A stretch of DNA of 64,000 nucleotides, from the NCBI RefSeq assembly GCF_017163755.1, contig NZ_JAFIWC010000001.1, positions 248,001 through 312,000 on the forward strand. Direction: 5' to 3'. Numbering within the stretch: position 1 is the first letter of the stretch; every line of letters starts with the position of its first letter. Source of the stretch: Xanthomonas sp. GTDB lineage: Bacteria > Pseudomonadota > Gammaproteobacteria > Xanthomonadales > Xanthomonadaceae. A model generated the notes under the pieces. It had not been told where the DNA came from, did not search any database, and worked only from the letters and a program-made list of their open reading frames with translations. Made by a program: the position numbers and the translations under genes. Shown one piece after another: positions 18,333-31,169 of this stretch.

Positions 18333-18992
18333 TCAGAGGTTCAGGTACTGGTAGAACAGCGCGAGTTCCTTGGGGTCCGCGACGCGCTGCTGCAGGTACG
18401 CGTATTTTTCCGCCAGTTCCCGGTCACGGCCCTGGCGCTTGAGCAGGTACAGCGCCGGCAGTTCGGCGTTTTCGATGATCCATTCCCGGGTACCGGCCTG
18501 TTCGAACCAACGCACGGACAGTTCGATACTGGTGGACAGCTGTTCGCGCCAGTCGGCCCGTTCTCCGATTTCGTCGAACGCATGCAACCACAGCGAAAAG
18601 CGGCCATTGAAGTCCTGCGGGCTCTCGCCTGCGTTTCTCAGTTCGCGCCAATCGGTCAGCCCGGCCACGACCTGGTTGCGGATCCGGCAGGCCTTGGTTG
18701 CCTCCACGATCTCCCGCGACCAGTTGTCCGGATAGTCGTAGGCGTCGTCGTCCAGCACCCGCGCCAGGATGCGGTTCACCTCGGCCATCAATGCCCGGTC
18801 CAGCACCTCGAGCGTCAGGTGCAACGAGTGCCAGCCCTTTCTTTTCGAGAGGTTGACGTTGTAGCGATACAGCAGGCCGTCGGCACCGGCTTTCTCGAAC
18901 GAGCGGCCGCGCTTCAACGCAAACCCATGCGTCGCGAAGCCGGCGGCCAGCGCGTCGGTGATGGTTTTCCTCGGATCGTTGACCGCGTTCAT
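18333..18992 (-). CDS. DUF4304-like hypothetical protein
   Basis: 219 residues from MNAVNDPRKTITDALAAGFA. The N-terminal half (GFALKRGRSFEKAGADGLLY, then NVNLSKRKGWHSLHLTLEVL) reads like the DUF4304 pattern of a substrate-free alpha/beta domain; this assignment is tentative. The C-terminal half is helical and charged (GRDRELAEKYAYLQQRVADP). No export signal. The ATG overlaps the stop of the DUF2809 gene (ATGA), so the two are co-translated. Lower GC than its surroundings. Confidence 0.7.
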   Translation of the reverse strand: MNAVNDPRKTITDALAAGFATHGFALKRGRSFEKAGADGLLYRYNVNLSKRKGWHSLHLTLEVLDRALMAEVNRILARVLDDDAYDYPDNWSREIVEATKACRIRNQVVAGLTDWRELRNAGESPQDFNGRFSLWLHAFDEIGERADWREQLSTSIELSVRWFEQAGTREWIIENAELPALYLLKRQGRDRELAEKYAYLQQRVADPKELALFYQYLNL

Positions 18993-19384
18993 CGGCGCGC
19001 GCAGCGCCGGTCGAGGCCCGCGCCGGCGGCCACGCCCACCGCATAGGCGAACAGGTCCATCCACACGAACGTCGAGCCCAAGGCCAGGTGCCCGAGCGCG
19101 GTGGCGCGCAACGCAACGATCCAGGGCGCGCGGTACAGCTGCGAAGCTTCCACCAGCCAGCACGCGGCCAGCGCCACCGCCGCCAGCGGCAATGGCCGCG
19201 CCCGTGGCGCGAGCAGCGCCAGGCCCAGGTACACCATCAGCGCCCACAATGCGTCGCCGGGGAACTTGCCCAGCCACGCCGGCAACAGCCACGGGAACTG
19301 CCGCGACGCCAGCCCGGCGGCGATCGTGGCCGCGATCGCGGCGAGCAGGCACCCACGGCGGCGGGCTGTTGCGGAAACGGGCAT
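18989..19384 (-). CDS. DUF2809-type small membrane protein
   Basis: 131 residues from the ATG at 19384. It has four hydrophobic segments: CLLAAIAATIAAGLA, ALWALMVYLGLALLAP, PLAAVALAACWLVEASQLYR and MDLFAYAVGVAAGA. The pattern ACWLVEASQLYRAPWI...LALGSTFVWMDLFAYAVG is that of DUF2809, small integral membrane proteins of unknown function. The upstream in-frame extension is arginine-rich and not credible. It forms a two-gene operon with the gene at 18333. Confidence 0.82.
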   Translation of the reverse strand: MPVSATARRRGCLLAAIAATIAAGLASRQFPWLLPAWLGKFPGDALWALMVYLGLALLAPRARPLPLAAVALAACWLVEASQLYRAPWIVALRATALGHLALGSTFVWMDLFAYAVGVAAGAGLDRRCARR

Positions 19385-19589
19385 GGCGAGGTTCGGCGGC
19401 AAGGGTCGCGCATTACAACAGACCCGGCATGGCACCGGCCCACGACGCCGTGGCCGGTAGCACCGGTCGGTCCCGGCGCGACGCCGAACACTGCTCCCGG
19501 CGCAGCGTCGACGGCGCAGCGCCGGACGCATTGGCGCGCGCAAGTCACTACAATGCCGCCCCCGCTGCAACCTCGTGCCGTGCCCGCTG

Positions 19590-20444
19590 ATGAACATCGT
19601 CGTCCAAGAAGACCTCCAGGCCTACATCGATCCGCTCACCGCCGACGAGTACGCGGCGCTGGAGCGCAGCCTGCTCGCCGAGGGCTGCCGCGATGCGTTG
19701 GTGCTGTGGGGCGACATCCTCGTCGACGGCCACAACCGCTATGGCATCTGCCAGAAGCACGGGCTGCCGTTCCACACCGTGCAGAACAGCCGCTTCCGCA
19801 GCATCGAGGACGTGCACCTGTGGATGATCGACCAGCACCTGGGCCGGCGCAGCGTGTCGGACTTCCAGCGCGGCGTGCTCGCGCTGCGCAAGCGCGAGAT
19901 CCTGGGCGCGCGCCGCAGCCGCGCCGACGCGCCGGTCGCGCACGACGATGCCAGGGACGGAGACGAGGCGCCCTGGGCCGCGGCCGACGCCTCGGCCGCC
20001 CGGGACGGCACGGCCGAGGCGGCCCCGGCCGTCGCGCCGCTGAGCCGCGCCGAGCTGGCGCGTGCCGCACGCCTGAGCAACAGCCAGGTGGTGCAGATCG
20101 AGAAGATCCAGAAGCAGGCCGCGCCGGAAGTGGTGGCGGCGGTCAAGTCGGGGGCGATCTCGATCAATGCCGCCGCCGCGGTGGCCAGCCTGCCCGAGGC
20201 GGAACAGCGCGCCGCGGCGATGGCCGGCAAGGACGAACTCAGGCAGGCGGCCAAGCGCGGCCGCGAATCCAGGCGCAGGCCGCGCCAGGCGCCTGCGGCC
20301 GATGCCGATGCCGCTACCGCTTCCGATACGCACGAGGCCGGCGACGAACTGCAGGCGCTGCGTCGGCGCGTGGACGAACTGACCGCCGAGAACCAGGCGC
20401 TGCGTGCCGAGCTGGCACAGCTGCGCGAAGGGCTGCCCGCTTGA
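19590..20444 (+). CDS. ParB/sulfiredoxin-like nucleotide-binding protein with HTH and coiled coil
   Basis: 284 residues. The N-terminal ParB-like core includes ALVLWGDILVDGHNRYGICQ (the DGHNR substrate loop). A helix-turn-helix follows (LSRAELARAARLSNSQVVQI, AVKSGAISINAAAAVASLPE). The end is a heptad coiled coil (DELQALRRRVDELTAENQAL). Relatives in xanthomonads are annotated as plasmid replication/partition-related, but there is no ParA partner, parS-like site or plasmid gene here. A DNA-binding, perhaps regulatory or phage-derived role is inferred. Start: ATG 19590, without a clear Shine-Dalgarno sequence. Confidence 0.75.
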   Translation: MNIVVQEDLQAYIDPLTADEYAALERSLLAEGCRDALVLWGDILVDGHNRYGICQKHGLPFHTVQNSRFRSIEDVHLWMIDQHLGRRSVSDFQRGVLALRKREILGARRSRADAPVAHDDARDGDEAPWAAADASAARDGTAEAAPAVAPLSRAELARAARLSNSQVVQIEKIQKQAAPEVVAAVKSGAISINAAAAVASLPEAEQRAAAMAGKDELRQAAKRGRESRRRPRQAPAADADAATASDTHEAGDELQALRRRVDELTAENQALRAELAQLREGLPA

Positions 20445-20811
20445 TCGTGGCGGCGGATCCCTGTGCGCGGGCCGGAACGGCGTGCGCACTGGCGCGCCGG
20501 TGAACCGCGTCGCGCTGCAGCTGGTCGGGCGATCCGCGTCATGCGGCTGGGCCGGAACGACGTAGCGGCATGTCGCATGGCGCGCTGCGTCGCATCGGCA
20601 CCCGGTAGCGCCAGCGCGGGCACGGCCAATCCGCGCAGACCGCGTTGCGCCATATCAGGAGGTACGTTCCCCTGCCCTCCCGCAAGCGGGAGGAGCGTGC
20701 GAAATGCGCAGTGCCTTCCAACGGCCGTAGACGGCCCTGCCCCGTCGCGGCGGGCCACGCATGCGCTGCCGCCATGAAGCCGCGCTAACGGCCGTTGCGT
20801 ACACTTCGCGC
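20445..20811. other. Intergenic stretch with one hairpin
   Basis: 367 bases without a convincing gene. It contains a perfect 8-bp inverted repeat CCTCCCGC-AA-GCGGGAGG (20676-20693) with no T tract, so it is not an obvious terminator. The promoter of the DUF445 gene should lie near its end. Confidence 0.5.
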
Positions 20812-22113
20812 ATGAGCGCTTCCTCCGATTTCTCCACGCCGCCCGATCCGCGCCGTGCGCAGCTGCGGCGCATGAAACTGCTCGCCGCGCTGCTGTTGCT
20901 GGCGATGCTGGCCGGCTTCCTGCTCAGCCACCTGATGGGCCAGCAAGGCGCGTGGGCCTGGGTCGGCGCGTTCTGCGAGGCGGCCACCGTCGGCGCGCTG
21001 GCCGACTGGTTCGCGGTGGTGGCGCTGTTCCGCCATCCGCTCGGCCTGCCGATTCCGCACACGGCGATCATTCCGCATGGCAAGGCGCGCATCGCCGACA
21101 GCCTGGCGGTGTTCGTGCGCGACCACTTCCTGGAACCGGCCACGCTGCTGGCCAAGCTCAAGCTGTTCGACCCGGCCGCGCGCCTGGGCCAGTGGCTGGC
21201 CGAACCGGTGCAATCGCGGATGCTGGCCGAAATGGCGCGCGGCTGGGCGCTGCAGGCGCTGGACCTGCTCGACGAAGCGGCGGTGCGGCGCGGCATCCAG
21301 GGCTTCGTGATCGGCCGCCTGCGCGAATGGAACGCCGCCGCCACCGCCGGGGAGATCCTGGGCCTGCTGACCGCCGACGGCCGCCACCAGGCGCTGCTCG
21401 ACGAAGCGCTGACCCGCCTGGCGCGGCATCTGGACGACGAGGCGGTGAAGCAGCGGGTATCGGCGATGATCGTCAAGTACGCGCGCCGCGAATGGCCCAA
21501 GCTGGTCGGCACGGTGGAATGGGTCAAGCCGGTCGAGGGCATCGCCGACACGCTCGCCGAGCGCCTGGCGCGCGCCATGCTCGAGGAACTGCACGACGTG
21601 CTGTCGCAGCCGCAGCACCCGCTGCGCCAGGACTACGAGCGCTGGCTGGGCGGCTACATCGAACGCCTGCGCCACGATCCGGCCACCGCCGACAAGCTGC
21701 AGGCGATGAAGCAGCGGCTGATCGAGCATCCCGGCCTGCAGGACTACGTGCAGGGCCTGTGGGACCAGATCCACGCCAGCCTGCGCCTGGATCTGTCGCG
21801 CCAGGACGGCGTGCTGGTGCAGCATCTGCAGCGCTCGCTGACCGCGCTGGGCCAGTCGCTGGGCCAGGACAGCGGCCTGCGCGAGGCGCTCAACCAGCAC
21901 ATGCTGGCCGGCGCGGAAAAGCTCACCCAGCGTCTGCGCAGCGGCGTCACCGAACACATCGCGCAGACCGTGAAAGGCTGGGACGAGCGTCACCTGGTCG
22001 AGCAGTTGGAACTGAGCGTCGGCCGCGACCTGCAGTACATCCGCTTCAACGGCACCCTGGTCGGCGGTCTGATCGGCCTTGCGCTGCACGCGGCCGTCAC
22101 GGCGCTTCCGTAA
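20812..22113 (+). CDS. DUF445 family membrane protein
   Basis: 433 residues. A membrane anchor lies at residues 24-42 (LLAALLLLAMLAGFLLSHLM) and another at the very C-terminus (GTLVGGLIGLALHAAVTALP). Between them is a long helical region and the DUF445 signature ATVGALADWFAVVALFRHPLGLP, IPHTAIIPHGKARIADSL. Members are bacterial inner-membrane proteins of unknown function. It is monocistronic, and the next gene starts 194 bases on. Confidence 0.92.
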   Translation: MSASSDFSTPPDPRRAQLRRMKLLAALLLLAMLAGFLLSHLMGQQGAWAWVGAFCEAATVGALADWFAVVALFRHPLGLPIPHTAIIPHGKARIADSLAVFVRDHFLEPATLLAKLKLFDPAARLGQWLAEPVQSRMLAEMARGWALQALDLLDEAAVRRGIQGFVIGRLREWNAAATAGEILGLLTADGRHQALLDEALTRLARHLDDEAVKQRVSAMIVKYARREWPKLVGTVEWVKPVEGIADTLAERLARAMLEELHDVLSQPQHPLRQDYERWLGGYIERLRHDPATADKLQAMKQRLIEHPGLQDYVQGLWDQIHASLRLDLSRQDGVLVQHLQRSLTALGQSLGQDSGLREALNQHMLAGAEKLTQRLRSGVTEHIAQTVKGWDERHLVEQLELSVGRDLQYIRFNGTLVGGLIGLALHAAVTALP

Positions 22114-22307
22114 AGGTCGCAGCGTCGCCGCAGCAGACGATGGGTCGCCCACCGTGCAGCGCATCACCGGGGCTGGTGCATGCGGATGGATCGCGCTAGC
22201 GTGAAGCGCCTCGGTGAACGCCGGGACATTCGCCGCGCGGACGTCGCAGCGCGAACCGGAGCGCCTGGGTTGCGCGCGGCGGCACCGTTGGCCAAAGGAA
22301 GCGGCAC

Positions 22308-26420
<4,113 letters not shown>

Positions 26421-26475
26421 CGCACCGTACATGCCGGTGCCAACGACGACGGTCGCCAACGGACGAGAGAAGACG

Positions 26476-27519
26476 ATGCCTCATCAGCTCATCCTGTGCG
26501 TCGACGACGAGCCGAGCAATCTGGCGCTGATCCGGCAGATCCTGCGCGAGGATTACGCTCTGGCGTTCGCCACCAACGGCCACGAGGCGCTGCGCGGCGC
26601 GCTCAAGCACCGCCCGGCGCTGATCCTGCTCGACGTCGACCTGCCGGACCTGGACGGCTACAGCGTCGCGCGCGCGCTCAAGGCCGATCCGCGCACCGGG
26701 TCGGTGCCGATCATCTTCGTCACCGGCAAGGACAAGGCCACCGACGAGAGCATCGGCTTCGACGCCGGCGGCGTGGACTACATCACCAAGCCCTACTCGC
26801 CCAGCATCCTGCGCGCGCGGGTGCGCACGCACCTGTCGCTGGTCAGCGCCGCCAGCCTGGCCAGCAGCTACCGCGACGCGATCCACATGCTCGGCATGGC
26901 CGGCCACTACAGCGACACCGACACCGGCGGCCACATCTGGCGCATGGCGTCCTACGCGCGCGCGTTGGCCGAAGCCGCCGGCTGGCCGCGCGAGGACGCC
27001 GAACTGCTGGAGCAGGCCGCGCCGATGCACGACACCGGCAAGATCGGCATTCCCGACGCGGTGCTGAAGAAGCCCGGGCCGCTGGACGCCGACGAATGGC
27101 AGGTGATGCGGCGCCATCCGCAGATCGGCTACGACATCCTCAGCCACAGCGACGCGCCGCTGTTCAAGCTGGCCGCCGAGATCGCCCTGTACCACCACGA
27201 GCACTGGGACGGCAACGGCTACCCCGCCGGGCTGGCCGGCGAAGACATCCCGGAGTCGGCGCGGATCGTGGCCGTGGCCGACGTGTTCGATGCGCTGACC
27301 ACGCAGCGCCCGTACAAGGACGCGTGGCCGCTGGCGAAAGTAATGGAACTGTTCCAGCAGCGGGCCGGCACCCAGTTCGAGCCGCGCCTGGTACGGCTGT
27401 TCACCGGGATCCTGCCGCAGATCCTGCAGATCCAGGACTACTGGCGCGGACCCGAGCCGGGCGGCGAGGTGCAGCCGCGCGCCACCACACGCACCGTCGC
27501 GCAGCACAGCGACAGCTGA
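26476..27519 (+). CDS. Response regulator with HD-GYP domain (c-di-GMP phosphodiesterase)
   Basis: 347 residues. The receiver (residues 1-125) has an acidic pocket in CVDDEPSN and the phospho-acceptor Asp in LILLDVDLPDLDGYS. The HD-GYP domain (about 150-325) has a complete motif set: MHDTGKIGIPD and HHEHWDGNGYPAGLAGED. It should hydrolyse c-di-GMP, as in RpfG. The pairing with the upstream hybrid kinase in one operon indicates phosphorelay control of c-di-GMP turnover. The start MPHQLILCVDDEP follows a GGACGAGAGAAG purine stretch. Confidence 0.94.
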   Translation: MPHQLILCVDDEPSNLALIRQILREDYALAFATNGHEALRGALKHRPALILLDVDLPDLDGYSVARALKADPRTGSVPIIFVTGKDKATDESIGFDAGGVDYITKPYSPSILRARVRTHLSLVSAASLASSYRDAIHMLGMAGHYSDTDTGGHIWRMASYARALAEAAGWPREDAELLEQAAPMHDTGKIGIPDAVLKKPGPLDADEWQVMRRHPQIGYDILSHSDAPLFKLAAEIALYHHEHWDGNGYPAGLAGEDIPESARIVAVADVFDALTTQRPYKDAWPLAKVMELFQQRAGTQFEPRLVRLFTGILPQILQIQDYWRGPEPGGEVQPRATTRTVAQHSDS

Positions 27520-27575
27520 GCCTCCGCACCACGCGCAGCAGTTTCGCCTGCCGGCACCCCTGTAGGAGTCAACTG

Positions 27576-28505
27576 TCATGCAGGAGCGATCCCAGGAGGG
27601 GCATAAGGCGCTCGATCACGCGCGATGGCGTTGAGCCATCGCAGGTACTTGTGCATGCACGCCACGATGGCGACCTTGGCCGGTTTGCCTGCGGCGGTCA
27701 GGCGGGCGTAGACGTGGGACAGCGGGGAGCCGGCGCGGATCGAGGCCCAGGTGGCCATGTACAGCACCCGCCGCACGTCGGCGCGGCCGCCCTGGATGCG
27801 CCGTTGGCCGCGCCAGCGGCCGCTGTCGCGATTGAACGGCGCCAATCCGACCAGGGCGGCGATCTTGCGCGGATGCACGCTGCCCAACTCAGGGAGCCGA
27901 GCGGCCAGGGTCGCGCGCAGGATCGGGCCCAGCCCGGGCAGTTTGGGCAGGTCCGAACAGCTTGCGCCGGCCTGGGCGATCTGCCGGGACACGTCACGGA
28001 TGCGCTGTTGCAGCAGCGCGATCATCTCCCCCCATTGGCGGCGCACTGCCTCGCAGGTGGCGTGGGCCAGGCATTTGCGCTGCGCATCGCGCTGGGCGAC
28101 CAGGGTGCTGCGCAGGTGGAGCAGTTCGCGCAGCGCCTGTAGCGGCGCAGGGAGCGTGGTGGTGGGTGCGGCGCGGATGCACTGGGCCGCCACAGCCAGC
28201 AACCGCGCATCCAGGGCATCGGTCTTGGCCTTGAGCCCCAACGCGTGCGCCAGCGCCCGGGGACGATGAGCAGACAGCCGCACCACGGGCAGGCCGGCCT
28301 GCGCCAGCACCTGCAATATCGCCCGTTCGTAGCCGCCGCTGGCCTCCAGCACGATCCGCTCGCATCCCAGCAAGGCCAGGCGTTCGGCCAGGCGGGCGTG
28401 CCCCTCGGGCGTATTGGCCTGAGTCCAGGCCAGCCCCTCCGGCAAGACGTGAATGACCAGCTCGGCCTTGGAGACATCGATCCCGACAAAGCGCTGCATA
28501 GACAT
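27576..28505 (-). CDS. IS110-family transposase (DEDD recombinase)
   Basis: 309 residues, apparently intact. The N-terminal RuvC-like domain carries D10 (FVGIDVSKAE), E54/E60 (VLEASGGYE) and D96/D99 (KTDALDARLL). The C-terminal Tnp domain has the helix-hairpin-helix LPKLPGLGPILRATLAARLP. A candidate catalytic serine is S228, in NRDSGRWRGQRRIQGGRADV, the most conserved motif of the family. These enzymes recombine DNA guided by a structured RNA from the element's non-coding end. Start MSMQRFVGIDVSK at 28505; the stop is 7 bases from the inferred element end. Confidence 0.93.
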   Translation of the reverse strand: MSMQRFVGIDVSKAELVIHVLPEGLAWTQANTPEGHARLAERLALLGCERIVLEASGGYERAILQVLAQAGLPVVRLSAHRPRALAHALGLKAKTDALDARLLAVAAQCIRAAPTTTLPAPLQALRELLHLRSTLVAQRDAQRKCLAHATCEAVRRQWGEMIALLQQRIRDVSRQIAQAGASCSDLPKLPGLGPILRATLAARLPELGSVHPRKIAALVGLAPFNRDSGRWRGQRRIQGGRADVRRVLYMATWASIRAGSPLSHVYARLTAAGKPAKVAIVACMHKYLRWLNAIARDRAPYAPPGIAPA

Positions 28506-28718
28506 AGGCGTTCTCCGCAGTAAACTCAGGGACGAGAGATCTCCTGCCGATGCCCATGCTTGTAGGTTCGAGCTCGTGGCTCAGGCAACTGTTCGGGCTG
28601 GTTGGCAGGAGAAACGGAGTGCGGCGGCCCTGACTCCTACTCGTGCTCGTGAGGCACTGCGACTTAGCGGCCTGCCGCACTCCGCTCTCACCTCAACGGT
28701 ATACCCGCATAAGACACA
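28506..28718 (-). ncRNA. Candidate IS110 bridge RNA
   Basis: Non-coding 5' region of the element, read on the minus strand. Hairpin 1: stem 28675-28684/28615-28624 (10 perfect bp, CGGAGTGCGG), 50-base loop. Hairpin 2: stem 28604-28612/28540-28548 (9 perfect bp, TCTCCTGCC), 55-base loop. Loop 1 contains AGGCCGCT (28673-28666), matching the left target AAGCCGCT with one G-T wobble, and GTAGGAG (28640-28634), complementary to the right target CTCCTAC. Loop 2 contains ACAGTTGCCT (28592-28583), 9 of 10 identical to the element's right end plus core ACAGTTGACT, and ACAAG (28563-28559), complementary to core plus left end CTTGT. This is the guide layout known for IS621. The exact RNA ends are not visible. 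Confidence 0.78.
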
Positions 28719-28780
28719 AGCGGCTTCAGCCGCGACCCGGCGTTACCGGTAAACCCGGTCGCGGCTGAAGCCGCTCCTAC
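28719..28780. repeat. REP-like palindrome pair interrupted by the IS110 element
   Basis: Left arm AGCGGCTTCAGCCGCGAC (28719-28736), a CCGG...CCGG linker, right arm GTCGCGGCTGAAGCCGCTCC plus TAC (28758-28780). The missing start of the left arm, TGTAGGAG, is found on the far side of the IS at 27561-27568. Rejoined, the two arms form a perfect inverted pair. The unit lies between the HD-GYP gene and rlmKL, convergent to both. Confidence 0.85.
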
Positions 28781-28807
28781 ACCTACAGGAAGCGGCCCCG
28801 CCCGGCT

Positions 28808-30988
28808 TCAGCGACGCATCAGCCGCCACGCGCGGTGGATGCGCGGGTTGCGCTCGAAGTCCGGTGCGATGGTCTGCGCGGTGATCTCCTCGCACACGGC
28901 GAATTCGGCCAGTGCGTTCTCCTCCAGCTTGAAGCGGCGGAAGTTGTTGGAGAAATACAGCACGCCCTCGGGCATCAGCCGCGCCACCGCCGCGCGCAGC
29001 AGGCGCACGTGCTCGCGCTGGATGTCGAAGTCCTCGGCGCGCGCGGAATTGGAGAAGGTCGGCGGGTCGCAGAAGATCACGTCGTAGCGGTTCTTCTCCG
29101 CTTCCAGCCAGGTCAGCGCGTCGGCCTGCACCAGCCGGTGCTGGGCGCCGCCCTTGCCGTTGAACGCCAGGTTGTCGGCGCACCACTGCAGGTAGGTGCC
29201 GGACAGGTCCACGCTGGTGGTGGAATCGGCGCCGGCCACCGCCGCCTGCACGCTGGCCACGCCGGTGTAGCAGAACAGGTTGAGGAAGCGCTTGCCGCGC
29301 GCCTGCTGGGCCATCGCCCCGCGCAGCGGGCGGTGGTCCAGGAACAGGCCCGTATCCAGGTAATCGAACAGGTTCACCCGCAGCAGCGCGCCATGCTCGC
29401 GCACCACCAGGAACTCGCCGCGCTGCTCGAACCTGCCGTACTTGCTGCCGCCCTTGCCGCGCTCGCGCGACTTCAGCGCCACCCGCTCGGCCGGCACCTG
29501 GAACACCTCGCGCGCGGCCGCCAGCAGCTCGTTGCGGCGGCGGCGCACGTCGGCGTCGGGAATCTCCTCCGGCGCGGCGTACTCCTGCACGTGCAGGTAG
29601 GTGCACGCCTGGCCGCCGTCTTCCTGGTACACGTCGATCGCCGCGGCGTATTCGGGCAGGTCGGCGTCGTAGGCGCGAAAGCAGCTGACCTGCTCGCGCG
29701 CGCGCCAGTTCTTGAACTTGCGCAGGTTCTTGCGCAGCCGGTTGGCCACCATCTGCGCGCCGTCGCTGAGCGCGCGCGGCGCTTCGGCCGGCTCGCGCTG
29801 GGCCACCGCGATCGGATCGCAGACGATCAGCGGGCATTCCAGCGCGCCGTTGAACATCTGGTACTTCTTGCTCGCACGCAGGCCGGTGGCATAGGCCAGG
29901 TCGGCATTGCCGCACAGCAGGCTGGCGCGCCATTGCGGCACCGCGCGCTTGAGCGCCTCGCCCAGGCGCCGGTACAGCGCGGTGTCGGCGGCCAGGCGTT
30001 CGTCGTAGGGCGGATTGCACACCACCGTGCCCAGCGCCTGCGCCGGCGCGCGCAGGTCGGCGACGTCGCGCAGCTCGAACACGATCGCCTCGGCGACGCC
30101 GGCCGCCTGCGCGTTCTGACGCGCGGCGCGGATCGCGTGCGGGTCGATGTCGCCGCCGTGGATCACCGGCTGCAGCGCGGCGCGTCCGGCGGCCTCGCGC
30201 TGCCGCGCCTCGGCCACCAGCGCGCGCCAACCGTCCTGGTCGAAGCCCAGCCAGCGGCTCGGCGCGGCGCTGAACTGCGACGGCGCCGCCGCGTCGCGGC
30301 GCGCGGCGGCGACATCGCCTCGCAGCAGCCCCGGCGCCACGTCGGCGGCCATCAGCGCGCCTTCGATCAGCAGCGTGCCGCTGCCGCACATCGGATCCAG
30401 CAACCCGCCGCCCTGCTTGTACAGCTGCGGCCACTGCCCGCGCAGCAGCACCGCCGCGGCCAGGTTCTCCTTCAGCGGCGCCTCGTTCTGCGCCTGGCGC
30501 CAGCCGCGCCGGTGCAGCGAGCCGCCGCCCAGGTCCACCGACAGCGTGGCGCGGCCCTTGCGCAGCGACAGGTTCAGCCGCAGGTCCGGCTGCTCCACGT
30601 CCACCGACGGCCGCTCCAGGCCTTCGCCGCGCAGCGTGTCCACCACCGCGTCCTTGACCCGCTGCGCCGCGTAGCGCGCATGGGTGATCGCGGTGCCGGA
30701 CACGTGCGCGTCCACCGCCAGCGTGTGCTGCGAGGTGAGGTGCTCGCGCCACGGCAGCGCGGCGACGCCGGCGTACAGCGCGGTCTCGTCCGGGCAATCG
30801 AACTCGTCCAGTGGCCACAGCACGCGGCTGGCCAGGCGCGACCACAGCACCGCGCGCTGCGCGTCGCGCAGTTCGCCTTCGGCATTGACCCCGGACACGG
30901 TGGCGGTGGCGGCGGTCGCGCCGAGCGCGAGCAGCTCGTCGACGAGCAGGTATTCCAGGCCTTTGGCGCAGGAGACGAAGAATTTCAC
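28808..30988 (-). CDS. rlmL: Bifunctional 23S rRNA m2G2445/m7G2069 methyltransferase RlmKL
   Basis: 726 residues from the GTG at 30988 (read as [20 protein letters not shown], matching the family start); an ATG 16 codons upstream adds an unrelated leader. Domains: THUMP (about 45-155); the N-terminal RlmL methyltransferase with [17 protein letters not shown] and NPPYDERL; the C-terminal RlmK part with [20 protein letters not shown] and [14 protein letters not shown]. It methylates two guanines near the peptidyl-transferase centre of 23S rRNA. No operon partner; no clear ribosome site precedes either start. Confidence 0.95.
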   Translation of the reverse strand: MKFFVSCAKGLEYLLVDELLALGATAATATVSGVNAEGELRDAQRAVLWSRLASRVLWPLDEFDCPDETALYAGVAALPWREHLTSQHTLAVDAHVSGTAITHARYAAQRVKDAVVDTLRGEGLERPSVDVEQPDLRLNLSLRKGRATLSVDLGGGSLHRRGWRQAQNEAPLKENLAAAVLLRGQWPQLYKQGGGLLDPMCGSGTLLIEGALMAADVAPGLLRGDVAAARRDAAAPSQFSAAPSRWLGFDQDGWRALVAEARQREAAGRAALQPVIHGGDIDPHAIRAARQNAQAAGVAEAIVFELRDVADLRAPAQALGTVVCNPPYDERLAADTALYRRLGEALKRAVPQWRASLLCGNADLAYATGLRASKKYQMFNGALECPLIVCDPIAVAQREPAEAPRALSDGAQMVANRLRKNLRKFKNWRAREQVSCFRAYDADLPEYAAAIDVYQEDGGQACTYLHVQEYAAPEEIPDADVRRRRNELLAAAREVFQVPAERVALKSRERGKGGSKYGRFEQRGEFLVVREHGALLRVNLFDYLDTGLFLDHRPLRGAMAQQARGKRFLNLFCYTGVASVQAAVAGADSTTSVDLSGTYLQWCADNLAFNGKGGAQHRLVQADALTWLEAEKNRYDVIFCDPPTFSNSARAEDFDIQREHVRLLRAAVARLMPEGVLYFSNNFRRFKLEENALAEFAVCEEITAQTIAPDFERNPRIHRAWRLMRR

Positions 30989-31169
30989 GGGATGGCGGAC
31001 CGAAGGAAGGAAATGCGGGAACGCGGCCGCGGGCACCGGGCCTGCGCTGCGCCTCTGGGATCGGCGCGGCGCTCCAGGCGGAACGCGGCGCTGCGATGGG
31101 CGGGATGCAAATGGTCGGGCATCGGGCCGGGCTTTACCAGCCCGCCGCGCCGGCCGTGCCCGGCCGCGG

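Larger units (their letters stand above)
27569..28718 (-). mobile_element. IS110-family insertion sequence
   Basis: About 1150 bases with one DEDD transposase gene. The ends were set by the target: the palindromic repeat reads GTAGGAG up to 27568 and resumes as AGCGGCTTCAGCCGCGAC at 28719, so the element interrupts one arm. The dinucleotide AG (CT on the element's coding strand) stands at both junctions (27567-27568, 28719-28720), matching the CT core used by IS110-type elements. There are no terminal inverted repeats, as usual in IS110. The 213-base non-coding region is on the 5' side of the transposase, 7 bases on the 3' side, which is the IS110-proper layout (not IS1111). Confidence 0.88.

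Noticed and set aside
18958-20503. Overlapping Arg/Pro-rich frames on the + strand around the DUF2809 and ParB-like genes
   Set aside because: They overlap better-supported genes in other frames and have no recognisable domain or start context.
20676-20693. CCTCCCGC/GCGGGAGG hairpin as a terminator of the ParB-like gene
   Set aside because: More than 230 bases downstream of the stop and without a T tract.
27562-28640. GTAGGAGTCA (27562-27571) and TGACTCCTAC (28631-28640) taken as 10-bp terminal inverted repeats of the IS
   Set aside because: The right copy lies inside the first hairpin loop of the 5' non-coding region, where it acts as target guide. The reconstructed target places the end at 28718, and IS110 elements lack terminal inverted repeats.
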